Positions 21,241 to 31,628 of a DNA stretch of 64,000 nt are shown piece after piece. A program made the position numbers and the translations under genes. Origin of the DNA: Theocolax elegans (Eukaryota > Arthropoda > Insecta > Hymenoptera > Cerocephalidae); the NCBI GenBank assembly GCA_026168455.1, contig CM047431.1:22943365-23007364 (forward strand), written 5' to 3'. Positions within the stretch are counted from its first letter, which is position 1. Each line of letters starts with the position of its first letter. The notes beneath the pieces were generated by a model. It did not search any database. It saw only the letters and a program-made list of their open reading frames with translations, and was not told the DNA's origin.

Positions 21241-21272
21241 ATTCTAATAACTAAAAGTAAAAATGAAAACAA

Positions 21273-21947
21273 ATGACCAAAGTACATAAGTTGGCAGAAT
21301 TTTATGAATCTACAATTGAGTGCAATTACCTTGGAAAACTTATTTACGAATGTCAATTTTGCGAAGCAATACATTTCAGAAACGAAATAAGAAAAGATAA
21401 CAAGTATGCCGATTGTTTTCATAGAAACAAAGTAAAACTTGAAAGTATAACTCCGTATGCTCAAACTTTTAAAACTTATTTATTAGGACAATCTATTAAA
21501 GATAAAAATTTTAAACAAAATATAAGAATTTACAACAATTTATTAGCATTTGCAAATTTGGTGCAAAATTAGCTCATTTTACTACTGCTGGACTGCAAGT
21601 ATTAAAAATTTGTGATCAAATTTACCACAATACGTATGCGTTACATCCAAATGAATCTGAAAATCCAAAATTTGGCCAATTATATATACCAGACAATAAA
21701 ATAGCAAATTAATATATATTACCTCAATGTCATCAGAACAATTTAGACAACGAATTAATACAAGAATTAGATAGTGTACTATGTGAAATAAATCCATTTG
21801 CAAATGCATATAAAATGATGCATGAAATCGAAAAAGAAGAACATGCACGTTCAACTGAATTAAATCGTCCAGTTCAAGAAATTAAAATGTATTTAACTTG
21901 CGACGCTACTTTTCGTCGGGAAAAATCTAAGTGGATTAAATTATAAC
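21273..21947 (+). pseudogene. Helitron 2 protein, N-terminal fragment
   Basis: Residues from 21273 include CNYLGKLIYECQFCEAIHF, then ADCFHRNKVKLE and NIRIYNNLLAFAN, the same layout as Helitron 1. One frame over, 21545-21940 continues with ICDQIYHNTYALHPNESEN, PKFGQLYIPDN and NPFANAYKMMHEIEKEE. A frameshift near 21560 and a TAA near 21712 disable it. The fragment stops at the 12-bp repeat bounding the 1.8-kb insertion. The whole Rep and most of the helicase are absent. Confidence 0.85.
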
Positions 21948-23738
21948 CCGGCGGAGGTTCCGTCGTAGCGACGTTGAAAATGGCTAGATATCGCCGATTT
22001 GTATTTAATTGGGCGCCTGGCGATATTTAAATAAAAATGAATAATTACTTTACAACACTACTCGGCAACCCGGCAAATCTCCACCTCGACTCCTCGTCAC
22101 AGAGGGAATCCCGACGGCTGACCACCTCGGAACCGGCGGCTTTCAGAGTAAAGGAAAATTACTTTAAATAACACTCACGAATTTACTTTTTAATCACAAC
22201 TCATTTATTTAAAAATTCAAAATAATATTATAAGTCCGGCACCGACACAATATTAACGCGATCCGCGACCGGCTCACACACGTGCACCCACTCACGCAAC
22301 TCCGTCCGTCCGGCAAATATATATAACAATATTATATTTAAAATAATTCGGCCGCCCGTCGGGCTAACCGTAAATTTACTCGCCTAATTAGCTTGTCGCA
22401 GCTCCAAAACAACTCCACTCACACCTCGACTACAAACTCTAACGCTACTCTACTCTACTATGAAAAATGGCTACTTCGCCTCTAACTACAAAACTACAAC
22501 TCTGCAAAAACACGACTGCCTCGTCGGACGATCGGGTAGCGAATCACGTCTGTCTCCTCGGACGATCTGGTAGCGAATCGTCGAGACCGGCTTCTTCATC
22601 CGGCTCGCGGCGTGGCTTGATCCCCAAAATTAAGGATTTTCCTCCCCACCCTATCGCTATCCTGCTCTATCTTACTATACTCCTTATCTACCGGCGTTGA
22701 TTAGGGTGGTTGATTGCGTGATCGATACGCGTAGTCAGCCTTGATCTTATTTCCGTCAAGGCCGATTACCCAATAATAGTGGTTTACGTCACCACCAACC
22801 TGTTCATTATTGGGTCGATCACGCAACCAATCATCCCTGACACTCGGAAGGCGCGCATTACAAATAATGAATTACCATATCGGTAACCCAGTCGGTGCTG
22901 CCGCCCCGTGCCTACCGGCTATATAATTACTACTGACTACTCCCGACACACTCACACATAATTAATATTTAATTTATATCAACTACTAATTACAACTATA
23001 TACATACTATAAAATTAATAAACATCGCCCCAAACTCTACCGACGGATCTATATAATTTTACTTAATTAACTAACTACGCTATCTGATTAAAATAATTAA
23101 TTAAGCTAATATACGTGTGCGCGCTATATACTATAGCATATACGCACACATAGGTGTGCGCGCACCGTATATATCTATATATATGTATTCTAATATGCCG
23201 CGGTATACCGTATAAATTAGGTATACCGCGACTCCTACTCTACTCGCGCTCCCCTCGCTCCGCGCGCTCCCACCCATAGTCCCACTACGGTTGCTCACTC
23301 GAGCGTCTTCGCGCGCTCAACACTCTCGCTGCTCGAGTGATTCCCCCCTGCCCGCGCACCTCGCCTAGTGCCGCACGAGCGTCGCCGTCGGTGCCGCGTT
23401 CCCCGGTATACGGGTGTAAGGTGGGGGAGCACCCTGGCTCTCCCGACTACTAGTACGTAGTTCGGGCGTGCGCGCACCCATGCGCCATCTCAGCCGTCGT
23501 CGTCTGCTGAGCACGTATGACGGTTGAGGTTAGGACGCCGCCTAACCTCCCGTCTTGTTGTCATCAGCAGCGAATAGTGGTGCCACTACAAAATTTTAAA
23601 GCGAAAAATTTCGTTTGAGATAGGGCGTTCTTCAACCGAGGCGCGAAATAGGGCGTTTTCCAAGCGGATCGCGAGATAGGGCGTTTTCCAAGCAAGTTCC
23701 GAGATAGACTGTTCTTCCACTCAGCCGACGATATATGG
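21948..23738. mobile_element. Unclassified ~1.8-kb insertion between Helitron 2 fragments
   Basis: The direct repeat ttaaattataac lies at 21936-21947 and 23739-23750. The sequence between is richer in GC than the flanks and has no long frame. It contains an inverted repeat (ggttgattgcgtgatcga ~22708 with its inverse at ~22815-22832), runs of short TA repeats at ~23100-23210, and ~35-bp repeats of 'gatagggcgttttccaag' at 23610-23725. The 12-bp repeat may be a target duplication. I cannot assign a class. Confidence 0.5.
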
Positions 23739-23750
23739 TTAAATTATAAC

Positions 23751-24129
23751 AGGACAAAATTCAGGACAAATCGTAATGATTCTAAGAATAGATTTAAGTC
23801 CATCAAAGGATACAATTCCCTTTAATATGGTAAGACGACAATTTCCTATTAGACCAAGTTTTGCTATGACAATAAACAAATCACAAGGTCAATCATTTGA
23901 AAAAGTAGGTTTATATTTACCAAAACCTGTATTTAGTCATAGTCAATTATATGTAGCATTATCGAGGGTTAAAGATGAAAAAAATTTGAAAATAAAATTT
24001 TTAAAATCATCAATGACAGTCACAAATACAGAAGGAGAAATACTTAATGTAAATGAAAACGATTTAAGTGATACTGCAATAATATATACGACTAATGTCG
24101 TTTTTTCTGAAGTGTTTGAAAATAATTAA
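23751..24129 (+). pseudogene. Helitron 2 protein, C-terminal helicase fragment
   Basis: The frame around 23776-24129 encodes [21 protein letters not shown], then [21 protein letters not shown] and [18 protein letters not shown]. This is the C-terminal end of the Pif1-type helicase, closely parallel to 15828-16050 of Helitron 1. The final ~35 residues and the TAA look natural. The preceding ~1,000 residues of Rep and helicase are missing. Confidence 0.88.
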
Positions 24130-25720
24130 TAATTTTTAAATAAAAATTTCATTTTTGATATTAAAAAACTCAAAAATAAAAAAAATAAAAATATAAATGA
24201 TTTAAATTTTTTAATTTAGTATTAATTTAATATTTATAATGTCATTATTTCAACTGAAAATGTTGTTACAAAAAAAAGTTGTTTAAAATGAACAAATGTA
24301 TAAAGTATCAAACTGTCTGCATAAGGCAACATTATTTATATGAAATACTCATAAGTAAAATTTTTTTTAAATTGTTAGTATCAAGCGACATTCGTTATAT
24401 AATTTACTCATAAAAAAATTATTTTTTCAAATAATAAATTATCTGCATTAAGCGATATTCTTTATACAATTTCCTTACGTAAACTTATGTTTTAAAATAG
24501 TAATTGTCTACATTAAGCGACATTTTTTATATAAATTACTTACGAAAAATACATTTTTGAAATAACAAATTGTCTGCATCAAGCGACATTCTTTATATAT
24601 TTTCCTTACGTAAACTAATGTTTTAAAATAATAATTGTCTGCATTAAGCGACATTTTTTATATAAATTACTTACGAAAAATACATTTTTGGTATAACAAA
24701 TTGTCTGCATTAAGCGACTTTCTTCATATAATTTTCTTACGTAAACTAATGTTTTAAAATAATTATTGTCTGCATTAAGCGATATTTTCTATCTAAACTA
24801 CTTACGAAAAATACATTTTTGAAATAACAAAGTCTCTGCATTTTGAGCGATATTTTTATATAAATTCCTTATTTAAACTAAATGTTTGAAATAATAAATT
24901 GTCTGCATAAAGCGATAATTTTAATGTAAATTATTTAAGGAAAATAAATTTTTAAAATAATTAATTGTCTGAATCAAGCGTCATAATTCAGACAATATTA
25001 ATTTTAATTCAATTTACTAAATTTTTTACATCACATTAAAACTGTTTATACTACAATTTTAATACTAATAACTTTTATAACTGTAAACATTAATAATATC
25101 ATTTGTCTGCCATTAGCGACATTTATTAACAAAATTATTAGCAGAAAACACCATTTTTACAAATAATAAATTATCTGCTATATTTTGAACATAATTATAT
25201 CAAGGTATTTAAATAATTAAATAATTTATAATAATTTTGCAACATATATTATTCAAAAGTGTCTTTAAAATTTTGCAACTGTTTTAGCATATTTTAATCT
25301 CTATTTTATTTGTATTTTTTTTTAACTTGTAGATAATATTATATTCGTCAATTGATTAATATTACATTCATAATATGACAGTCTCAAGCCTGTAAATGCA
25401 AAGAGAAAATAAAATTAACCAACATTCAAGTATAAAATTTTATAGTTAAATATCATGATGAGTAAAGGTAATATGAGTTGTATATATTTTATAATTTTTT
25501 TTTGTTTTAATAATACAATAATAAATTTTAATTAACAGATTATAACACATGACAAAAGTTATAAAAAATTAGTTAAAAAATTAGGTAAAATAATTATATT
25601 TAAAACATTTAAAATATATTTATAATTAACTGATTTAAGTATTACACTTTATAATCAACATTTACCCTCAAAAGCGGAATTCAACCGAGGGAGCGTTAGC
25701 GACCGAGGTAATATGGTTAG
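24130..25720 (+). other. Helitron 2 3' region with 67-bp repeats
   Basis: AT-rich non-coding DNA. About a dozen diverged ~67-bp units carry the word ttgtctgcattaagcgacat, from ~24310 to ~25000, with one more near 25105. Neighbouring units alternate between 'cttacgtaaact' and 'cttacgaaaaatac', so the higher-order period is ~134 bp. The region ends at the candidate 3' terminus. Confidence 0.7.
25682..25720 (+). mobile_element. Candidate 3' terminus of Helitron 2 (TTAG|T)
   Basis: Starts caaccgagggagcgttagcg and ends atggttag followed by T; about 80% identical to 19732-19771 by eye. It follows the Helitron 2 helicase fragment in the same orientation. Confidence 0.6.
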
Positions 25721-26261
25721 TATTTTAATATTTTACTTAATTAATGTGTTAAAAATTACCAAAAAAGAATATTTTTTATAATATATTTTATAAACATGAC
25801 ATTTCAGATAATATTTTATAAAAATTACAAAAAGATTTTCATAACCGTACTCTACCCTTAACACCAACAACGATAATTTGCGCATTGCGAAGAGGATTAT
25901 GGTATAATTAATGTGGTGACTGAGATGTCGTTTTTGTAAAAAAAATTGAGAAATAAACAAAATATGATAGTTAACCACCGCGAAGTTTAAATAATATGCA
26001 AATATTATGATAATTCTAAATATTAATATTAATTTACATCCGAGTTATGCAAATTGAAACAACAGTTTCATTTCCTTTATTCCACTATTCATTATATTTG
26101 ATGTTATGTACATCAAAATAGGTTAACATTTTGTATTACATATTAAATAAGAAAAAGGTTTGAAATGCTGAATATTATTTTGTTAGTTTTGATTTTGGTC
26201 TGTACGACAGTATGAATATGACTCTGATTGAAACAATTTATTCATTGAAACAATTGCTTTT
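25721..26261. other. AT-rich spacer, nothing recognised
   Basis: Non-coding AT-rich DNA without visible repeats, terminal repeats or supported frames. Confidence 0.5.
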
Positions 26262-26972
26262 CAACAAAATTTGATTTAATATGGTATTTTTATTGAAATT
26301 AAAGATATAATAAATTATAGATATGAAATATTGAGATTGATTGAAACTAAACAGTTTTAGCACTCGAGCACCTGATTCATACTATTCAACAGTTCTATTT
26401 AACAATTATTATCCTGGATAACACTTTTTTCACCTAATTATTTGGATTCTATGTTTATTTAATAATATGAACTTATTGAACTTATATTAAATGTGCATTA
26501 ATATTAACATTAACCGATGAAATTTGTTGGGCTTTTATAACTTTTTCACGGAAAGTGTTTTTTAGTATAATATATTTAAATTTAACCAATAATAATCAAT
26601 ATTAATTATCAATAATAATAAAGAAGACAATTTAGTGTAAAATGTATTAAAACCCAATGAGCAAGTTCCATCGGTTACATTAAACTTATTCATGTATGTT
26701 AGTAAGTTTAATAAATTTCTGTTAAGTACAATCGCTTATACTGTTAAGGATTAAATAAACATTGTATAATTCAAATAATTAGGGGATACAAAGTTTATCC
26801 AGCTACGATTACAATAATAATTTTTGAATAAAACTGTTGGCTCTATGAAATGAGTACTCGAATGCTAAAACTGTATATTTTCAATTTTTCATTTTTACAT
26901 TATCTGTGATTTATTATATCTTTGGTTTGAATTAAGATTCCATATTAAATCAAATTTTATAGAAAAGCTAAA
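26262..26972. repeat. Long imperfect palindrome (~710 bp)
   Basis: The left half (26262 to ~26550) is the diverged reverse complement of the right half (~26635 to 26972). Paired landmarks from the outside in are aaaatttgatttaatatgg, acagttttagca(c/t)tcgag, ctggataa, cctaattatttg and ccgatg(a/g)aa(c/t)ttg. Small indels are frequent. The loop of ~85 bp is AT-only. No coding capacity. It could be a decayed inverted duplication, a foldback element or a hairpin-RNA locus. Confidence 0.75.
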
Positions 26973-27620
26973 AATCATTCTAAACAACAGATATGTAAAA
27001 TAACTCTTCTTAGAGTTATTATTAACTCTATTTAGAATGAATTTTTAACGCTATCTGAAGATAACCTAATTTAACTCTAATATAGATTTAATTTAACTCT
27101 AAGACAGGATTTCTTAAATTTGAAGTAATTAAATACGTGATAAGGTTAAAAATTAAAAACGTTGACAAACTATAATATAATAATTATGCAATGCCTGTAT
27201 TGCATGGTTCATTCAATCGCATAATACACCCGGAAATAAAATCCTACAAATTTTTGAGTTTTTGAGCAAACTCAATGTGAGCTACAGTGCAATTCAATGA
27301 ATAAAACAAACGCATTAATGCACACATCTCAGATTGGAATAATGTAATTATCTGCAATAACTCTATAATTGTCGCATTTAGTGTTAGCAATACCTACCAC
27401 TAAGAATAGTTGCAAATTTCCTTTAGAATAACGGTTTTTTAACAATTCTATTTCAACTTTATTTTATATAGTCACGTCAATTACCTATTTTTTTCGTTAT
27501 AATATAGCCTTCGTTTAAGATTTTATAGCTATCATATAGTTACGATAAAGCCATTTTAAAGTTAATATATAGGATCCCGTAGTAAACTTATGTGAGCGGG
27601 GTCTTTTCGAAATAGCTAGT
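26973..27620. other. AT-rich spacer, nothing recognised
   Basis: Non-coding. A short inverted pair (aactcttcttagagtt near 27001) and several 'aactcta' words are the only structure seen. Confidence 0.45.
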
Positions 27621-27995
27621 ATTAGTACAAACACACAGGCAAACGCACGCACATGCGCAAATACACGTACGCACATGCGCAAACACACGCACGCAAATAC
27701 GCACACACTCATACACACGCGCGCGAACAAACGCGTGCAAACACGCACATTTTTATACACATGCGCGCACTCAACCATACGCGGAAACTCACGTGCGCAG
27801 TCACGCATGCGCATACATACGCGTACGAATACACGTGTGCAAACACGCACAGTTTCATACACATGCGCGGAATCAAGCATACACAGAATTTCACGTGCGC
27901 AATCACACACTAACGCGCGCAATTACGTACACTTGCACATACACACGGGGGCAACCACGCACACGCGCACATCACGCACACGCACGCACTTAGAA
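27621..27995. repeat. Alternating purine-pyrimidine CA/CG tract
   Basis: About 370 bp of acac, cacg and acgcgc words. A ~100-bp unit is visible twice (tatacacatgcgcg near 27753 and 27857, each followed by actcacgtgcgca- or atttcacgtgcgca-like words). Open frames exist in several phases on both strands, which is a by-product of the composition. Alternating RY sequence is prone to Z-DNA. Confidence 0.75.
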
Positions 27996-28218
27996 GCTTT
28001 GTGTGGGTCCTTTCAATATACCTTAACCTACAAATCTTATAACAATAATGTAATGTGTGTTCCAGTTCATTTATAAACTTATTTTATATATTCACTATAT
28101 TTGCTCGATAATATAGCGATAAAGCGTTACAAAATAGGCAATACAACATTTCGGCAATATTCCTTTTTTTCATTTTCGATTTCACAGGGAACCACCCTTA
28201 TATATATATATATATATA
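27996..28218. other. AT-rich spacer with TA microsatellite
   Basis: No gene. A (TA)n run at ~28199-28217 abuts the Helitron-type end. Confidence 0.5.
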
Positions 28219-28260
28219 CTAGGGGGGCTTCGCCCCCCTGCGCGCTTCGCGCGCCAACCC
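28219..28260 (-). mobile_element. Helitron-type 3' end with GC hairpin
   Basis: The minus strand reads ggggggcgaagcccccc, then TAG and T, i.e. a perfect GC stem with a short loop running into CTAG|T. A second stem (gcgcgcgaagcgcgc) lies just inside. This is the arrangement of a Helitron 3' end inserted beside a T in TA-rich DNA. The partner 5' end (TC) was not found, so the element length is unknown; it would extend rightwards. Confidence 0.55.
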
Positions 28261-28505
28261 CCTATTTTTAATTTCGAAAAAGGTTTTTCGTAATTAATTT
28301 ATTTAAAATAATGTTTTAAATTGTCTTATTTTTTCACTACCATGGACACCTTAAAAATTAAACAGATTCACACTACACCTTGGAGGTATTGCTATAGTTA
28401 TTATAATTTATAAATAAAAGTTTACCAAAATTTAGTGTAATGAAATCAGAATAAAAATAATAAAAAAAATAGAGACATATTAAATGTTAACTGTAAATTT
28501 TAAAC
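28261..28505. other. AT-rich DNA, possibly body of a non-autonomous Helitron
   Basis: No coding frame. It lies on the element side of the hairpin at 28219, hence the suggestion. Confidence 0.3.
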
Positions 28506-28651
28506 TATATGAGTAGGTATAGGGTGGTATGGCGAGACGTAAACAAACCCACACCACGCCTCCCTCGAGGTCTGCCGAAGGGTCGGTATAGCGCGCCGCG
28601 TCTATTTTTAGACTATCTCTCTCTTTCTCTCTCCCACGCACATGTACGTGT

Positions 28652-28693
<42 letters not shown>

Positions 28694-28715
28694 GCACGCA
28701 CATGTGCGTGTGCTA

Positions 28716-28760
<45 letters not shown>

Positions 28761-29300
28761 CACTAACGTTTGAACAGTCGAGCGTCTAAAAGGCTGGTAT
28801 AGCGTAGTAAACAAACCCCCACCACGCCTCCCTACGGGGTCTGCCGAAGGGCCGGTATAGCGCGCGGGGTCTATTTTTAAACTCTCTCTCTCTCTCTCTC
28901 TCTCGCGCCTACGTTCCAGCACTCGAGCGTCTAAGGACTGGTATAGCGCGATGTACACAACACCGATACTCCCACTCCTCGGCAACTTCTCTCTTTCTCT
29001 CTCGCGCTGTCTACAACTCTGGCGTGCATCTAAGGGCTGGTATAGCGCGATGTACACAACGCCGATACTCCCACTCCTCGGCAACCTCTCTCTTTCTCTC
29101 TCGCGGTGTCTACGACTTCGACGTGCATCTATGGGTTGGTATAGCGCAGCCCTCGGTTTTGGGGCTGATATGGCGAGACGTAAACAAATCCCGACCACCT
29201 CTTCCTTTCGTTCTCTTTCGCTCTCTTTACCTCTCTGTCTAACGCTCTTTCGTGGAGGTACGGTTCGGTATACCGTTGTGCAATCCTTAGTTTTAAGTAA
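28506..29300. repeat. ~100-bp 'ggtatagcg' repeat with CT microsatellites
   Basis: The word ggtatagcg recurs at ~28585, 28794, 28853, 28939, 29038 and 29136; the last three are ~99 bp apart. Units contain gatgtacacaac, ccgatactcccactcctcgg or acgtaaacaaa plus 'ccaccacgcctccct', then CT-rich tails. Pure (CT)n runs occupy ~28650-28690 and ~28713-28758. Frames here encode only Leu/Ser or Arg/Glu runs and are not believed. Confidence 0.75.
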
Positions 29301-29383
29301 TAAGAAGAAACACATGTTTATTTTCTGGCCTAATGTACGTGTACGAATCTGTACAATACCTTGTACACCTTACTCATGCTAAA

Positions 29384-29883
29384 TGATAAGTTCTTTTTGT
29401 TCCTCGTAATTCAAAACTGCGGGTTTTAAACTAAAATGTTTTACGCGCGTGGGAGTAATTATTGTGTCTTCCTGTTCGTCTTCACTAACTTCGGAAATAG
29501 AAAGATCAGTTGGAAAAAAAGGGTCTCTATATTCAAAATCGCGAGGTATTTTTATAGATAATGAAATATTTGCTGCACTTTTTTCTAGTCTATCCTTTAA
29601 ATAATTTATTTCTTTTGTCAAATTTTGCACTGTTTCCCTAGGAGTTTTAGTTAAATCGAGAGTATCGAGAGTCTGAACTTTTTCTTTGTATAAATTTAAT
29701 AACGTATCATTCATAGAAAATTCTAAACTCGTGTTTCTTTGTTTATTTACATAACAATCAGTATTTTTAGGCGAACCTGACATTTTATATCTAAACACAT
29801 TATTCCTTTAATCTCTTTTTTTCTCTCAAAAATGTGAATTTCCCGGCCGATGCACCAAATTTATTATAATAACTAATATAATC
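29384..29883 (-). pseudogene. Truncated 5' internal part of a third Gypsy-2 copy
   Basis: From 29384 rightwards the sequence is nearly identical to 42946-43444. It contains the first ~139 codons of the Gypsy-2 first ORF (start codon at 29798), the leader and a tRNA-Gly primer site (29840-29857). Left of 29384 the match ends abruptly in repeat DNA. LTR1 therefore served as the 5' LTR of a copy whose remainder has been deleted or replaced. Confidence 0.88.
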
Positions 29884-30644
29884 TGTCACGTCCAGACTTG
29901 CACCAATCACTATAAAAAAATATTACAAGAAGGAAAATGGTTAATAAACCATTCGCGTTCCTTTCGCTCTTGTTTGACTAGGACTAGCCTTACGTCTCCG
30001 GGAATAGCGAGCGAAGTTATTTTGAGAGTAGAGATGCAGGATATAATGTGGGATAAATAAAATAATATATGTTTTATTTCGTATTAATCATGCATTATTT
30101 ATTTAAATATAATATGCTGTTTTCCTTTAAATGAACAAGTGTGACTAAATTATTACAGCTTTTTAATGAGCAAAAACACATAAAATTACACTATTTTATT
30201 AACAATTGTATAAAATTATTTAAGTCGAATAACGATTAATTTTGATTGAATAAACAAGTGTACGGCGAACACATTAACACATTATAGAATAAAAGATACA
30301 CAAGGTTTTTTATTATAAACATTAATAATCGCAATAAGAATTATTATAAATAAATGCAGATTTGATCAAAAATTGTTGTCGTTTTAAACACGAATTATTA
30401 TTAATAAAGTGTATTTCAAACCGCGAATATTGCAAATTAAATGCAATACAACGAATAATTATTATAAATAAATTGTGATATATAATAATAATTGTTTTAA
30501 AAGAAAACGGTTGGTTCAGCAATCGAAATAACATAAAATATCAGGTTTGCCTTTACGAATAATACAAGTGTATAGATAGCCGAAAAGAATATACCTTAAG
30601 TACCCAAATATATAGATATATATATGTATATATATATAGATATA

Positions 30645-30678
<34 letters not shown>

Positions 30679-31613
30679 TATATTCGGTGAGGAACGAAGG
30701 TCCGCCTTGAACGTGGGTAGCGGTGTCAGATTGCCGGATAATGTCCTGCTAGACCTGCGGGCGTCGACGTTAGATGCGTATGCTGTTGGAGCTCGATGAT
30801 TTCCAGATGTCGAAGTCGTAGTTCCTCGACTATGGCTTGTAGATGTCAATGATACGTCTCGATTCCTCTCGTGATTTTTAATGCGTATTACTTTAAAGTT
30901 CAAGTAGCAGAGCTACGCCCTCGGATAAAAATCAAAGAGTTGACCAGCAGAGCTTCGCCTTGCGAAAGCTTTAGATGAAAAATTAGGAGTGCCTGTGTCT
31001 CTTCTGGGTCCTCTTCATATACCCTAAAATTCTATGCATCTGTCCTTGTCTTACGCTTCGCCTTGTCTTACACTTTGCCTTATATGGAGATTGTGTAAGT
31101 AGTTCTCGATTTTTCTGTGCTTGCACCCGATTGGACTGTTAGATGTGCGTAATTAAAAATTATCGAATCCCGTGCATTTTCTGTATCGCTTCGTAGTTAA
31201 TTCGGAGAATTTGCTGTCCCCCTTTTTATTACTGCGACGTTACCCAAAGAACGGCTTAATTTATTACTTCCTTCTAATGCTCGAATTTTCTAGTCGATGT
31301 TTCCCATTGCCGGCTCTTCTCCGAGCATTGATTTTATAGTGCAGTACAAAAAAACTCTTGCGTAACCCTTCGTTTCGATCTCACTATCGGCGATCCCGCT
31401 TATATGCGTATTGGCTTTGAATAATATCTTCAACTCTTCGCTTGAAACACTCGTAAAATAATCTGTTCCTTAGCTCTATTTTATATTACTGCATTTACTT
31501 AGAACCATTCTTTATCAACCTTATTTTGTTCGTCTTCTACGCCGTATTTTTATTCTAAACTACGCAGTACTTTTTACGAAAAATAATAATATAATTTTCG
31601 TCGGGACGCGACA
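29884..31613 (-). repeat. Gypsy-2 LTR1
   Basis: 1,730 bp, TGTCACGTCCAGAC...GTCGGGACGCGACA, with 12 of 14 terminal bases matching as an inverted repeat. It has a long TA tract near 30610-30677 and lacks about 18 bp (near 31438) that LTR2 and LTR3 have. It is the 3' LTR of copy A and the 5' LTR of the truncated copy. The end beside the primer site is chosen from the inverted ends; 26 nt separate it from the primer site. Confidence 0.85.
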
Positions 31614-31628
31614 ACTCCCCCCCTTTTT
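31614..31628 (-). other. Polypurine tract, Gypsy-2 copy A
   Basis: The minus strand reads AAAAAGGGGGGGAGT directly before the LTR TG. The same tract precedes LTR2 at 45158-45172. Confidence 0.85.

Noticed and set aside
27515..28076. Several 65-135-codon frames on both strands
   Set aside because: They are produced by the CA/CG simple-sequence composition, which lacks stop codons in many phases.
28713..29382. 200- and 143-codon frames with Arg/Glu or Leu/Ser runs
   Set aside because: They translate CT microsatellites and the ~100-bp repeat; no domain is visible.
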